This document shows positions 1 through 8,581 of a DNA stretch of 64,000 nt, one piece after another. How positions within the stretch are numbered: position 1 is the first letter of the stretch; each line of letters begins with the position of its first letter. This stretch comes from CAYMPH01 sp964529415. Lineage in GTDB: Bacteria > Spirochaetota > UBA4802 > UBA5550. Made by a program: the position numbers and the translations under genes. The notes under the pieces are model-generated. The model made no database searches and was not told the DNA's origin. It saw only the letters and a program-made list of their open reading frames with translations. The stretch is from contig CAZGWD010000008.1 of assembly GCA_964529415.1 (NCBI GenBank), positions 1 through 64,000 on the forward strand, given 5' to 3'.

Positions 1-25
1 ATTATTTTTTTTGCAATTAATAAAC

Positions 26-54
26 AAAAAGGGACTGCCTTTTGGGACAGCCCC
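26..54 (-). terminator. Rho-independent terminator of the outer-membrane barrel gene
   Basis: On the minus strand a 9-bp stem (positions 54-46 pairing with 39-31, two G-T wobbles, 6-base loop CCAAAA) is followed directly by TTTTTG. It lies 22 bases beyond the stop of the barrel gene that ends at 77. Confidence 0.85.
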
Positions 55-76
55 TAATAATTGATTATTTGTAAAA

Positions 77-964
77 TCAAAATGAATAAGATGTTCCGAA
101 TGTTGCAAAATACCTGTTTGTATCGCGAACTGATGCTTCGAATTTTTCCGGATATGGTGAATTCACATATGTAAATGCGAGAGTAAATGTAAGTCCTGAA
201 ATTTTATATGCAAGTGCAGATGAAACTGCAAGTTCGCTGATGCCGAACTGAGCACCTTTAACTGCTTCTGCACGTGTATAGTTAAAAGAAGGATTGTTGA
301 ATAATCCCATATAAGCTCCAATAGTAAAAGACAGATCTTTCGCAAGTTCAAAATCCTGTGCTACTCCGATTTTAATATAGAAATCTGTGTATCTGAATCT
401 CGAATTGCCTAAAAAGAAATCGTGGGTATAACTTACATATGGCTTAAGAGGAATTCCTTCAAAATAAATTCCGGCTGTTAAGGCAAGGTCGCTCTGATCC
501 CAGCCTACAGTTGCATATGCGCTGTTATTACCCATATCATTGTAATTTGCTCCGAGATAATCTTTTGAAACAGGATATAGGAAATAGGTAACATTTAATT
601 TTAATGCTGCGATTTTTGCTAAAGGAATTGCGTAATCGAGTGCGAAGTCAACTCCCTGTCTTGAAAAGCTGAAAATATTAGGATTTGAATTTCGTCCAGC
701 CTGCTGTGTGCTTACAGGGCTTGCTGATAGTTCTCCAGTAACAGTTAATAAAAGACCTGTACCTGCAATGTCATAAGAGATGAATGGAGCGAAAGCACCG
801 TCACCATCAAACCAGTTGACTCCTCTCCATAGATAGTTGCTGTAATAATTCAGGCCGAATGTTATGCCTGCCGGTTTTTTTGCTTCAGCATCTTTTTTTT
901 CCTGAGCATTGATGGCTGTTGCTGTCAGCATTACTGCCATTATTAGTGTGATTAGTTTTTTCAT
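77..964 (-). CDS. Outer-membrane beta-barrel protein, TorF/porin-like
   Basis: A 295-aa protein with a clear signal peptide (MKKLITLIMAVMLTATAINA, cleavage after AQ or NA) and alternating polar/aromatic beta-strands. It ends in a terminal Phe (TSYSF), the usual C-terminal signature for outer-membrane barrel insertion. The early segment NYYSNYLWRGVNW resembles the YLWRG motif of TorF-type putative porins, so a channel or outer-membrane structural role is likely. AAGGAG sits 7 bases before the ATG. The gene has its own downstream terminator and appears monocistronic. The substrate cannot be told from sequence. Barrel assignment is fairly secure; the family name is tentative. Confidence 0.75.
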   Translation of the reverse strand: MKKLITLIMAVMLTATAINAQEKKDAEAKKPAGITFGLNYYSNYLWRGVNWFDGDGAFAPFISYDIAGTGLLLTVTGELSASPVSTQQAGRNSNPNIFSFSRQGVDFALDYAIPLAKIAALKLNVTYFLYPVSKDYLGANYNDMGNNSAYATVGWDQSDLALTAGIYFEGIPLKPYVSYTHDFFLGNSRFRYTDFYIKIGVAQDFELAKDLSFTIGAYMGLFNNPSFNYTRAEAVKGAQFGISELAVSSALAYKISGLTFTLAFTYVNSPYPEKFEASVRDTNRYFATFGTSYSF

Positions 965-1237
965 ATTATACTCCTTGGAATTTATTTCGATCAGGAATTT
1001 TTTCTATCTGCAGTTAGTTTTTTTCATTCCTGATCGGATTTCATTTTTAATTGATTTTAAATAAATTAATTATCATCCATGTGTCGAGTATTTATTCCTC
1101 AAATATATTACCTGTATGTTAAATTATATCAAATGAAAATTTAACCTGCCTGTAATAATACAGGGTTATTATTAATATCAGAATTGAAAAAATTGTCAAT
1201 AGCAGAAAATAGTTAAAATTTTAATTTGAGAATTTTT

Positions 1238-2575
1238 TTAATATTTGAAAAGCATGGAAGCTGCATCGTGGATTGTTTTTACAGGTATCAATTCACCCTT
1301 GTAACCGGAATTTTTTACATCTGCTGCGTCTCCTGCAGGAATAATAAGAGTTTCAAATCCGGCAAGGCGGAATTCGGAAGCTCTGCGTCCGCACTGGGAA
1401 ACAGGACGAAGTTCTCCTGCAAGAGAAATTTCTCCAAGGAGTCCGGTTTTTTCAGGAATAGATTTGTTCTTTACGCTCGATGCAATTGACATGGCAACAG
1501 CAAGGTCTGCAGCTGTTTCACTGATTCTGAAACCGCCTGAAACATTTAAAAAAACATCGAAATTATTAATTTGTATGCCTGTGTGCTTTTCAAGAACTGC
1601 GCACATTATTATAAGGCGGTTCAGGTCAAGACCGTCAGACATTCTTCTTGGATTGGAAAAATTTGTTTCTGTTACAAGAGACTGAACTTCGTAAAGAATT
1701 GTTCTGGAACCTTCGAGCGCGCAGGTGACAGCATTGCCTGGCGACGATGACATGAACGGGTTCAGGAATATTTTATTCTTATCCTTCACTTCCTCAAGGC
1801 CGAGTGAAGTCATGCGGAAAAGTCCGAGCTCGTTTACAGAACCGTATCTGTTTTTGAATGAACGCAGTATCCTGAAATCTCTGGATGAGTCCCCTTCGAA
1901 ATATAAAACTGTATCAACAAGATGCTCAAGTACTTTAGGGCCTGCAATGGAACCTTCTTTGGTAATGTGGCCTATCAGCAAAACTGGTATTCCGTTTTTT
2001 TTTGAAAAGTCCGCGAGCCTTGATGAGGCCTCTCTGATCTGGCTGACTGATCCTGCCATTCCGGGAATATCCTTAGTATAGATTGTCTGAACAGAATCAA
2101 TAATTAAACATTGAGGTTTGAGTGTATGTGCAGCTTCAATTATCTGCTCAACATTGCATGCTGTTGAAAGATTCAGGGAACTGTTTTTTATAGAAAGCCT
2201 GTCAGCTCTTTGTTTGATCTGGGCAGGTGATTCTTCACCTGAAATATACAGGGTTTTGAGCTTCCCTGCTATCTGAAGAGCCAGAGTGGATTTGCCGATT
2301 CCAGGCTCTCCTCCTATCAGAATAACCGAACCCGGCACGAGACCGCCGCCGCAGACAAGATTGAACTCGGAAAGACCTGTATCGATCCTCGCTGTACCTT
2401 CAGCGCTTATTTCTGAAAGAGTGAATATTTCCGCTTTTTTTGCAGCAGTTTTGTTTGTATCAGCATGTGATTCAAATACGCTGTTCCATTCCCCGCAGTC
2501 CGGACATTTACCGTGCCATTTGGAAAATCCCGAACCGCAGGATGAACATATATATTGAGGAGATTTTTTCTGCAT
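1238..2575 (-). CDS. radA: DNA repair protein RadA (Sms)
   Basis: RadA is a RecA-like, DnaB-type branch-migration ATPase used in recombinational repair. All three expected parts are visible: an N-terminal four-cysteine zinc finger (CSSC and CPDC, residues 10-27), an ATPase with Walker A GEPGIGKST near residue 90 and the RadA-specific KNRYG motif near 241-245, and a Lon-protease-like C-terminal domain (GGFRISETAADLAVAMSIASS). Length of 445 aa is normal. The ATG at 2575 is chosen over the in-frame GTG three bases upstream because it makes a TGATG junction with the stop of the preceding MCE gene, indicating translational coupling. Both genes are read on the minus strand. Confidence 0.97.
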   Translation of the reverse strand: MQKKSPQYICSSCGSGFSKWHGKCPDCGEWNSVFESHADTNKTAAKKAEIFTLSEISAEGTARIDTGLSEFNLVCGGGLVPGSVILIGGEPGIGKSTLALQIAGKLKTLYISGEESPAQIKQRADRLSIKNSSLNLSTACNVEQIIEAAHTLKPQCLIIDSVQTIYTKDIPGMAGSVSQIREASSRLADFSKKNGIPVLLIGHITKEGSIAGPKVLEHLVDTVLYFEGDSSRDFRILRSFKNRYGSVNELGLFRMTSLGLEEVKDKNKIFLNPFMSSSPGNAVTCALEGSRTILYEVQSLVTETNFSNPRRMSDGLDLNRLIIMCAVLEKHTGIQINNFDVFLNVSGGFRISETAADLAVAMSIASSVKNKSIPEKTGLLGEISLAGELRPVSQCGRRASEFRLAGFETLIIPAGDAADVKNSGYKGELIPVKTIHDAASMLFKY

Positions 2576-3450
2576 CACTCTTTGGTTTGAAAGAAAAGCT
2601 TGGAAGGGTTTTTCTTCAGCTGTTTGAAAAGGTCTTTCGCATAAATTGATGCGTCGTTTAAATTGGTGTATATGTCTTCTTCCATTAGAAGTTTGCCTAT
2701 AGTGCCGCGCCCGCTTTCAATTCTTGTTACAATTTTATTGAGGCTTGTTGTTGTTTCAGATAGATTTTTCAGGGTGATGTTTATATCTTCCTTGTTCTTC
2801 TCGGAAATATCAGCCACATTTTTTGTAATTTTGTTTAGTTGTTCCATTAGGGTTTTTGTCTGCTGTGAAAGCAGTATGATTGTTGCCTTTGTTCCGAGAA
2901 TTGATTTTCTGATATCGTATCTGTTTTCGTCAGCTATCTTGTTTAAGTTTGCTACAAAATTTTTTGAGTTCTGGAAAATTTCCGCCAGCACCTGGCCGCC
3001 GTTATCATCCTGCATAAAGCCCTGGAATGTGAGCATCATCTGGTCGAAACTTGCCGGATCAATTCCGTAGACCTTGTCGCCGTCTTTTAAAAATTCGTCC
3101 ACGTTGGTGGTCGGAGGAACGAATGCATTGATATACTTTTCACCAATAAGACCTGATGTAAAAATTGCGAATTTTGTTGTTTTAATCAGCTTGTACTGGT
3201 TGTCAATCCACACAGTCACTTCGCTTTTTTCACCGGACTGTTTTATCATCTCAACATGTCCTATTCTTATTCCGCCTGCGATTTTTACAGGAGAGCCCAC
3301 GCGGAGATCATTTAAAAATCCGTAGTAAACTTTTATCGAGTACCCTGAACGGGATACGTTTATCTTGGCAAGTAAAGCAACGAGTATGATAAAGATAGTA
3401 AAACTTACAGTAACCATGATGCCGACTTTTGTTTCACTGGTCATTTTCAT
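2575..3450 (-). CDS. MlaD/MCE-family lipid-transport protein
   Basis: A 291-aa protein with one N-terminal membrane anchor (VGIMVTVSFTIFIILVALLA) followed by an MCE domain (about residues 35-120; GFLNDLRVGSPVKIAGGIRIGHV is the typical MCE core). The C-terminal half is helical and probably coiled (residues 150-280). MlaD-like proteins form periplasmic rings or tunnels that move phospholipids between inner and outer membrane, usually with an MlaE/MlaF ABC transporter. None of those partners lies in this window, so they must be encoded elsewhere or upstream genes were separated. AGAGG precedes the ATG by about 10 bases. The downstream radA overlaps its stop by one base. Confidence 0.9.
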   Translation of the reverse strand: MKMTSETKVGIMVTVSFTIFIILVALLAKINVSRSGYSIKVYYGFLNDLRVGSPVKIAGGIRIGHVEMIKQSGEKSEVTVWIDNQYKLIKTTKFAIFTSGLIGEKYINAFVPPTTNVDEFLKDGDKVYGIDPASFDQMMLTFQGFMQDDNGGQVLAEIFQNSKNFVANLNKIADENRYDIRKSILGTKATIILLSQQTKTLMEQLNKITKNVADISEKNKEDINITLKNLSETTTSLNKIVTRIESGRGTIGKLLMEEDIYTNLNDASIYAKDLFKQLKKNPSKLFFQTKE

Positions 3451-3639
3451 AAAATTGAACCTCTTGTTTTTGTTAAATCCGGCTGAATCAGAAATGATTA
3501 TTTTATAATTGAGTTAAAAAATAAAAATCAACCGGAGAATCACTGTTGCACTGATTTTAAATAAACTGTATTATATTTCAACTAATTTATAATTAAAAAT
3601 TTCAGTTTGAAATGGAATTTTTTCTGAGTTAATAATCAA

Positions 3640-3805
3640 TGGAACACGGATGACGCGGATTTTTATGATGGTCGCGGATAAGGATAATGAATAAGGAGTT
3701 TTTTCAAAAAGATTAAAACAAAGAAAAAAAGTTATATGTGGATTTTATAAGATTATGGAAAATTAATCTTATAAAATCATAAGCAATCAGCGTCATCTGC
3801 GTTCT
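3640..3805. repeat. Dispersed inverted-repeat element, family 1 copy A
   Basis: The 465-base stretch 3451-3915 has no gene apart from the leader of the following CDS; most of it is this element. Its ends are imperfect inverted repeats of about 29 bases: the left arm begins GAACACGGATGACGCGGAT and the right arm ends AGCGTCATCTGCGTTC. Inside is a perfect 15-bp hairpin (3741-3755 with 3764-3778, 8-base loop). Related copies lie at 21451-21564, 40777-40977 and, as a half copy, 63416-63450. It resembles a MITE or REP/BIME-type element; no coding capacity. Confidence 0.85.
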
Positions 3806-3915
3806 ATTTTTTTTATTCATATTAAGGGGGTGTTTATAAAAATGGCTTGAATTTTCTGATTATTAATTGTTTATCAGATTATTATTTTAAAAAAATTAAT
3901 CCGGAGGAAAAAAAT

Positions 3916-4245
3916 TTGAAAAAAAGTATATTCTTAATCGCAGCAGTTTTTGTTTTACTCGGGTCAATGCTTATGGCGGGTGATGTTAAGAAAGAAATTG
4001 TAGGGTCATGGACATTCGATCTTGGAGGCGGATACATGGCATCTGCAGATTATAAAGCTAATGGTACTTTTGATCAGAAAATGGGGGAAATGACTATCAG
4101 CGGAACTTATACAGTTCAGGGAAATAAAATTACAACTGTAGCAAGCGGGAGAACAACCGTTTTTACTGTTGAAAAATCCGATGCATCTTCCATGACTTTA
4201 AAGCGTGACTCAGACGGCAAAATAATGGTTTATAAGAAAAAATAA
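3916..4245 (+). CDS. Small secreted lipocalin-like hypothetical protein
   Basis: A 109-aa protein with a signal peptide (hydrophobic IFLIAAVFVLLGSMLMAGDV) and a short all-beta mature part (IVGSWTFDLGGGYMASADY, then repeated beta-hairpins with TYTVQGNKI). The IVGSW opening and the pattern of a growth of strands resemble the small lipocalin-like domains that begin with a GTW/GSW motif, but the assignment is only by pattern. The start chosen is TTG at 3916, because GGAGG lies 8 bases upstream and the peptide then begins with a proper signal sequence; the open frame extends upstream to 3847 without a ribosome site. It stands alone between a repeat element and a broken gene. Confidence 0.6.
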   Translation: MKKSIFLIAAVFVLLGSMLMAGDVKKEIVGSWTFDLGGGYMASADYKANGTFDQKMGEMTISGTYTVQGNKITTVASGRTTVFTVEKSDASSMTLKRDSDGKIMVYKKK

Positions 4246-4260
4246 CACCCATCGATGAAA

Positions 4261-4279
4261 TGCCGGCGTTATGCCGGCA
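4261..4279. repeat. GC-rich 7-bp palindrome
   Basis: TGCCGGC, five bases, GCCGGCA, placed 16 bases after the stop at 4245. It could terminate transcription of the small secreted protein, but no T-run follows, so it is listed only as a hairpin-forming repeat. Confidence 0.5.
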
Positions 4280-4393
4280 TCACTCGGGAAGTGTTGTATT
4301 CCAGCTTCCTCATGGAGGTTTCGGGATGATTTCGATTTTTCAACTGGCATTTTCCGGCATACACTCTATTTGATGGACAAACTTCCTTTTCTA

Positions 4394-4768
4394 TTATTTT
4401 TCAAAACCGATTTTTCTTTTTGGCTTAATATCTTCAGAAATTAATGCCTTGATGGGCCGCTTTTTGCCATCCTTGGCACCGCGGCATTAGTGCCTCCATG
4501 CACGTCACATCAAAAACTATTTTAAACTGATTATCATATTTTTTTTCCATAGTTTCAATTTTCTTTTTAAGCTCATCATTTGTTGACAGCATCTGCCGGA
4601 ATCTGCTGAATATTCTCATAATTTGAATATTTACCTGTATTGCTCTTTCACTGTTAAGATCACTTGAAAGCATGGAAACTCCCTGTTCAGTAAAAACATA
4701 CGGTAATTTTCTGATACCACCCCAACTTGATATCACAATTTGTGACATCAAAATTTCTAATTCTAATG
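4394..4768 (-). pseudogene. ORF6N-domain DNA-binding protein, truncated and frameshifted
   Basis: The minus strand encodes the second half of an ORF6N/KilA-N-type protein: SQIVISSWGGIRKLPYVFTE, then GVSMLSSDLNSERAIQVNIQ and a coiled DELKKKIETMEKKYDNQFK. The usual N-terminal half is absent; homology-like sequence (TLELEILMSQIV) runs only as far as about 4768, where an in-frame TAA stops it. At the other end, reading on in the intact frame gives a short unrelated tail. A one-base shift near 4478 instead restores KRPIKALISEDIKPKRKIGF and a TAA at 4394-4396, which matches the lysine-rich tail typical of this family. The gene therefore has at least two lesions. Such genes are common cargo of phages and mobile elements. 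Confidence 0.75.
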
Positions 4769-4865
4769 TTTAATCCCCTTTTTTATTTATCCATAAATTC
4801 CTATTTTATTATTGAAAAATACGCGCACTTTTTCAATTATATCTTTATTGGAATTATGGTGATAT

Positions 4866-6404
4866 ATGAAATTTGAAGAATTTAATTTAGACGAAAATCT
4901 GCTCCGCGCAATCAAAGAAGCGGGCTTTTCTGAATGCATGCCGGTTCAGGCAATGACTTTTGAGCATTCGCTCTCAGGCAAGGATGTTGCTGTTCAGTCT
5001 CAAACAGGTTCAGGCAAAACTGCGGCTTTTTTAATACCTATACTTCAGCTGATGTCTCAGGACAAATCTCCGGATGCTTCTTCAAACAGGGCTCTTGTGA
5101 TTGCTCCGACTAGAGAGCTTGCAGTACAGATCGAAGTTGAAGCAAAAGCATTGAGTAAATACCTTGGAATTATAACTGCCTGCTTTTATGGAGGGGTCGG
5201 TTACGCGAATCAGGAAAAGCTTATTAAACAGGGTGCGAGGATTTTAATTGGAACCCCCGGCCGTCTAATCGATATGAGTGATACGAAGAAGATCAATTTT
5301 ATGGAATTCAAATACCTTGTCATAGATGAAGCTGACAGGCTTTTTGACATGGGTTTTCTGCCGGATATCAGGAAAATGCTGAAGAGGATGCCTCCTGCTG
5401 AAAACAGGCACAGCATGATATTCAGTGCAACGCTTACTGATAAAGTCCGCGATATCTCATCTCAGTTTATGAAAAATCCTGTTGAGATTGAGCTTACACC
5501 GGAGAATATGACTGTTGATACTATAGCACAGAGTCTGTATCATGTTGCAAGAAATGAAAAAATAAATCTGCTGCTCGGTATTCTGAAAAAAGACAAACCG
5601 GCAAACGCTATAATATTTACAAATACAAAGTATGAAGCAGTTGAAGTTGCAAACAGACTTGAGTATAACGGCTACCACTGCGAGTATATAATCGGCGACC
5701 TTCCTCAGACAAAGAGACAGGAGGTTATAAACAACATTAAAAGCGGCGCAATTAAATATCTGGTTGCAACAGATGTTGCTGCGCGAGGCCTTCATGTTGA
5801 TGATCTTGAACTTGTCGTGAATTATGACCTTCCGGAATACTGTGAAAATTACGTGCACAGAATAGGGAGAACTGCAAGAACAGGGAAATCAGGAAAAGCA
5901 ATTTCATTTGCCTGCGAGAAATTTGTGTACGGCCTTGAACCTATAGAAACATTTATTAAAATGAAAATTCCAGTAGAGTGGGCTGATGAAGAGCATTATC
6001 CGGAGGATGCGAGCAAGGGAGTCAGGTTCCAGAGACATGACGGGAGAACTGCTTCTAAAGGTAAAAAAGACAGCAGGCCTCATAGAAAAGAAATTTCACG
6101 GCCGGAAAAATTCCGTAAAGATAAATTCCAGAAGAAAATTTCTGCTGCTGAAAAGAAGCCGGAAGAATTTTTTGGTATTAAAAGCGAAGTTAAAACTGAT
6201 AAAAAGCATGAAGTTCGAGAATATGTCAAGAAACCGGAGAAGCATTTTAAATCCGAGAAATTTGACAGCGGAAAATCAATTGATGACAGACTCGATTATT
6301 ATAAAAAGAAATACGGGGACAATTTTGTTTTAAAAGATGCAACTCCAGCTAAAAAAGTTCCATTTTTCAGAAGAATTATGAATATTATATCCAGGAGCAA
6401 ATAG
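4866..6404 (+). CDS. DEAD-box ATP-dependent RNA helicase
   Basis: A 512-aa RNA helicase that uses ATP to unwind short RNA duplexes or remodel ribonucleoproteins. Motifs appear in order: Q motif (F3 to Q28), motif I SQTGSGKT (45-52), PTRELA (81-86), TPGR (130-133), DEAD (154-157), SAT (187-189), then the second RecA domain with IIFTNTK, TDVAARGLHVDD and HRIGRTAR. After about residue 385 comes a long lysine/arginine-rich tail with no predicted fold, as in RhlE/CsdA-type helicases where such tails bind RNA non-specifically. The next gene begins seven bases after its stop, suggesting a shared transcript. The exact subfamily (RhlE, CsdA, DbpA) cannot be fixed by eye. Confidence 0.95.
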   Translation: MKFEEFNLDENLLRAIKEAGFSECMPVQAMTFEHSLSGKDVAVQSQTGSGKTAAFLIPILQLMSQDKSPDASSNRALVIAPTRELAVQIEVEAKALSKYLGIITACFYGGVGYANQEKLIKQGARILIGTPGRLIDMSDTKKINFMEFKYLVIDEADRLFDMGFLPDIRKMLKRMPPAENRHSMIFSATLTDKVRDISSQFMKNPVEIELTPENMTVDTIAQSLYHVARNEKINLLLGILKKDKPANAIIFTNTKYEAVEVANRLEYNGYHCEYIIGDLPQTKRQEVINNIKSGAIKYLVATDVAARGLHVDDLELVVNYDLPEYCENYVHRIGRTARTGKSGKAISFACEKFVYGLEPIETFIKMKIPVEWADEEHYPEDASKGVRFQRHDGRTASKGKKDSRPHRKEISRPEKFRKDKFQKKISAAEKKPEEFFGIKSEVKTDKKHEVREYVKKPEKHFKSEKFDSGKSIDDRLDYYKKKYGDNFVLKDATPAKKVPFFRRIMNIISRSK

Positions 6405-6411
6405 CTGCAAG

Positions 6412-7365
6412 ATGCCGGTTTTGCCCGCAACAGAAGAAAATATCAGAAAAGCTGCGGAGATAATCAGATCAGGCGGAGTTGTGGCGTTTCCAACTGAAAC
6501 TGTTTACGGGCTCGGAGCAGACGCTTTGAATGCAAAAGCCTGCGCAAGAATTTTTGAAATAAAACGCAGGCCTTTTTTTGATCCGCTTATTGTTCACATA
6601 AATGATTACAGCATGATAGAAACAGTTTCAAATGGCATATCTGCAGAGTTTTTTAAATTAACAGAAAAATTCTGGCCCGGGCCGCTCACTATAATCCTTG
6701 AAAAATCAGAAAATATACCCGGCATTGTAACATCGGGATTAAGTACTGTTGCAGTAAGAATGCCTTCGAATAAAATCGCTCTCAGATTTATTGAAATGTG
6801 CGGTTTGCCTGTTGCTGCGCCGAGCGCAAATCCGTTCGGTTATCTGAGTCCAACAACAGCTTTACATGTTGAAGAACAGCTCTGGCCGGATCTGCCTTTT
6901 ATTTTGGACGGCGGCAGCTGTGAGGTGGGTGTTGAATCAACAATTATTAAAATTGAAAACGGGAAAAATTATCTGCTGCGATCCGGAGGCATACCTGTTG
7001 AGGAAATTAAGGAAATTATCGGCGATATAAATATTTCAGATAATGCAAAAGTCCAGGCTCCTGGAATGCTTCCTGAACACTACTCGCCCTCAACCAGACT
7101 GAAATTTATTACATCTGATGAGGAAATTCTATCTGCTGTAAATCCTGCATTCCTATTGTTTAAAAATAATGATAAAAAATTTCCAGCTGACAGAACAGAG
7201 ATACTTTCAAGAAACGGCGATCTTACTGAAGCAGCATCAAGGCTTTTTTCATGCCTGCACAGGCTTGATTCACTTGGAGCAGATATTATATTCACTGAGC
7301 GGGTTCCGGAATCAGGACTTGGCGCTGCAATCATGGATCGACTCACAAGGGCTTCACTGAAATGA
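6412..7365 (+). CDS. Threonylcarbamoyl-AMP synthase, Sua5 (long form)
   Basis: This enzyme makes threonylcarbamoyl-AMP from threonine, bicarbonate and ATP, the first step of the t6A37 modification of tRNAs reading ANN codons. The YrdC/Sua5 catalytic domain covers residues 1-200 (GGVVAFPTETVYGLGADA, then the KRRPFFDPLIVHI segment and PSANPFGYLSPT). It is followed by a C-terminal Sua5 domain (about 215-317, beginning APGMLPEHYSPSTRL), which the short TsaC form lacks. At 317 aa it has the normal long-form length. The stop overlaps the start of the deacetylase gene (ATGA, 7362-7365), so the two are translationally coupled. Confidence 0.95.
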   Translation: MPVLPATEENIRKAAEIIRSGGVVAFPTETVYGLGADALNAKACARIFEIKRRPFFDPLIVHINDYSMIETVSNGISAEFFKLTEKFWPGPLTIILEKSENIPGIVTSGLSTVAVRMPSNKIALRFIEMCGLPVAAPSANPFGYLSPTTALHVEEQLWPDLPFILDGGSCEVGVESTIIKIENGKNYLLRSGGIPVEEIKEIIGDINISDNAKVQAPGMLPEHYSPSTRLKFITSDEEILSAVNPAFLLFKNNDKKFPADRTEILSRNGDLTEAASRLFSCLHRLDSLGADIIFTERVPESGLGAAIMDRLTRASLK

Positions 7366-8183
7366 AAAATAAGATTGATAAAGATATAATAATTGTTTCT
7401 GCGATTCTTGTATCATCCCTGATAATATCCGCCATTGTTTATTTCACAATAACAGTTGATATCACATCTGCACACCAGACATGGGAGTACAAAAAGAAAG
7501 AAGCTTACAACAGACTTCTCGCAACTCCCATACTTCTTTATCATAATATCGATGGAAAAGGGCCATACTCTATCAAACTTGAGGATCTCAGAGCCCAGTT
7601 CCAGATGCTGAAGGATCAGGATATCAGGGTAATTTCACTTGCTGAACTTATAAACAGGCTTGAAAATCCCGTGAAGTTTGAAAAAAAATCTGTAGTTATA
7701 ACTTTTGATGACGGATACTCTTCAATGTATACGAAGCTGCTGCCTCTTGCAAAGGAATTCGGTTATCCTGTTACGCTTTTTGTGCATGTGAACGCTGTAA
7801 GCGAAAATGGGAAAATGACCTGGGAAAAGCTCAGAAAGCTCGACAAAGAGGGAATTGACATCCAGTGCCATTCCATCAGCCACGAAGATTTAGCAAAGCT
7901 TTCTTCAAAAAATAATCCGGAATCAAAAGAAAAATTGTTTTCGGAGTTGTATACATCGAAGAAAATTTTTGAACTGTTTATGAATAAAGAGATGAAGTTT
8001 TTTGCATTTCCATTCGGTCGATATGATCTTAAAGTTATTGAAGCTGCCCGTAATGCAGGCTATCTGAGAGTTTTTTCAACAGACTATGGATCAAATCTAA
8101 TTACTAATAATAATTACTGCCTTAGAAGACATCATGTGAAGAGCAGCTTCTCTATGGATTATATAAAGAAGATTATAGAGTAG
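7362..8183 (+). CDS. Membrane-anchored polysaccharide deacetylase (NodB fold)
   Basis: A 273-aa protein with one N-terminal membrane segment (residues 9-30) and an extracytoplasmic carbohydrate esterase family 4 domain. The metal and catalytic motifs are present: TFDDGY (114-119, Asp116 the likely base and Asp117 a metal ligand) and HSISH (His170 and His174, metal ligands). It probably removes acetyl groups from peptidoglycan or another N-acetylated cell-surface glycan. It overlaps the stop of the Sua5 gene by four bases. No terminator was found before the promoter of the following toxin-antitoxin pair. Confidence 0.9.
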   Translation: MKNKIDKDIIIVSAILVSSLIISAIVYFTITVDITSAHQTWEYKKKEAYNRLLATPILLYHNIDGKGPYSIKLEDLRAQFQMLKDQDIRVISLAELINRLENPVKFEKKSVVITFDDGYSSMYTKLLPLAKEFGYPVTLFVHVNAVSENGKMTWEKLRKLDKEGIDIQCHSISHEDLAKLSSKNNPESKEKLFSELYTSKKIFELFMNKEMKFFAFPFGRYDLKVIEAARNAGYLRVFSTDYGSNLITNNNYCLRRHHVKSSFSMDYIKKIIE

Positions 8184-8276
8184 GGTGCCTTGACTGCGGC
8201 GTTTTGGCTGCGCTCGACGATCAGAAAATAATAGATTATCGAATTGAGCCGGGATGTGTCTTTTCAAAAAAAACAT

Positions 8277-8305
8277 TTGACTTGTACGTAATTAATTATT
8301 ATATT
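8277..8305 (+). promoter_or_regulatory. Sigma-70-type promoter of the toxin-antitoxin pair
   Basis: TTGACT at 8277-8282 and TATATT at 8300-8305 are separated by 17 bases, a near-consensus housekeeping promoter 28 bases upstream of the antitoxin ATG. Confidence 0.75.
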
Positions 8306-8316
8306 TACACGTATAA
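8282..8316. promoter_or_regulatory. Candidate antitoxin operator
   Basis: TTGTACGT (8282-8289) and ACGTATAA (8309-8316) form an inverted repeat with 7 of 8 bases matching and 19 bases between arms, straddling the -10 box. Autorepression by the antitoxin is usual for such pairs, so this is a likely binding site; binding itself is inferred. Confidence 0.5.
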
Positions 8317-8332
8317 ATAAGGAATAGTCAGA

Positions 8333-8581
8333 ATGAACACGAAATTAACTCTCAGCATTGATAAAAATATTATTACCGGGGCAAAAGATTACGCGTTATC
8401 CCGCAAAACCAGCCTGTCAAGAATGGTTGAAGAATACCTTAAATCTGTTGCTGAAAGTCAGGACAGCGGTATAAAAATGGCTCCAATAACCGAAGAGCTT
8501 AGTTCTGTTATAAAGAATAAGAAAAAAATCAGTGCAGATAAAGTTGTCGAAGAATATTTAATCGGTAAATATCTTAAATGA
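8333..8581 (+). CDS. Antitoxin, DUF6364/VapB-like
   Basis: An 82-aa protein whose N-terminal half reads as a ribbon-helix-helix-type DNA-binding segment (KLTLSIDKNIITGAKDYALS, then SLSRMVEEYL), the layout of DUF6364-type antitoxins. The C-terminal part, rich in lysine and glutamate, would wrap around the toxin. It starts 28 bases after a strong promoter that contains an inverted repeat, and its stop overlaps the start of the PIN toxin (ATGA, 8578-8581). The family name is from pattern; the antitoxin role follows from the order and overlap with the PIN gene. Confidence 0.85.
   Translation: MNTKLTLSIDKNIITGAKDYALSRKTSLSRMVEEYLKSVAESQDSGIKMAPITEELSSVIKNKKKISADKVVEEYLIGKYLK

Noticed and set aside
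1149..1164. Palindrome CCTGTA-ATAA-TACAGG as a terminator after radA
   Set aside because: It lies 74 bases past the radA stop and is not followed by a T-run; an operator is possible but unsupported.
5457..5858. 133-codon antisense frame within the helicase gene
   Set aside because: It overlaps conserved helicase motifs, has no ribosome site and its translation is low-complexity; one of many antisense shadows in the window.
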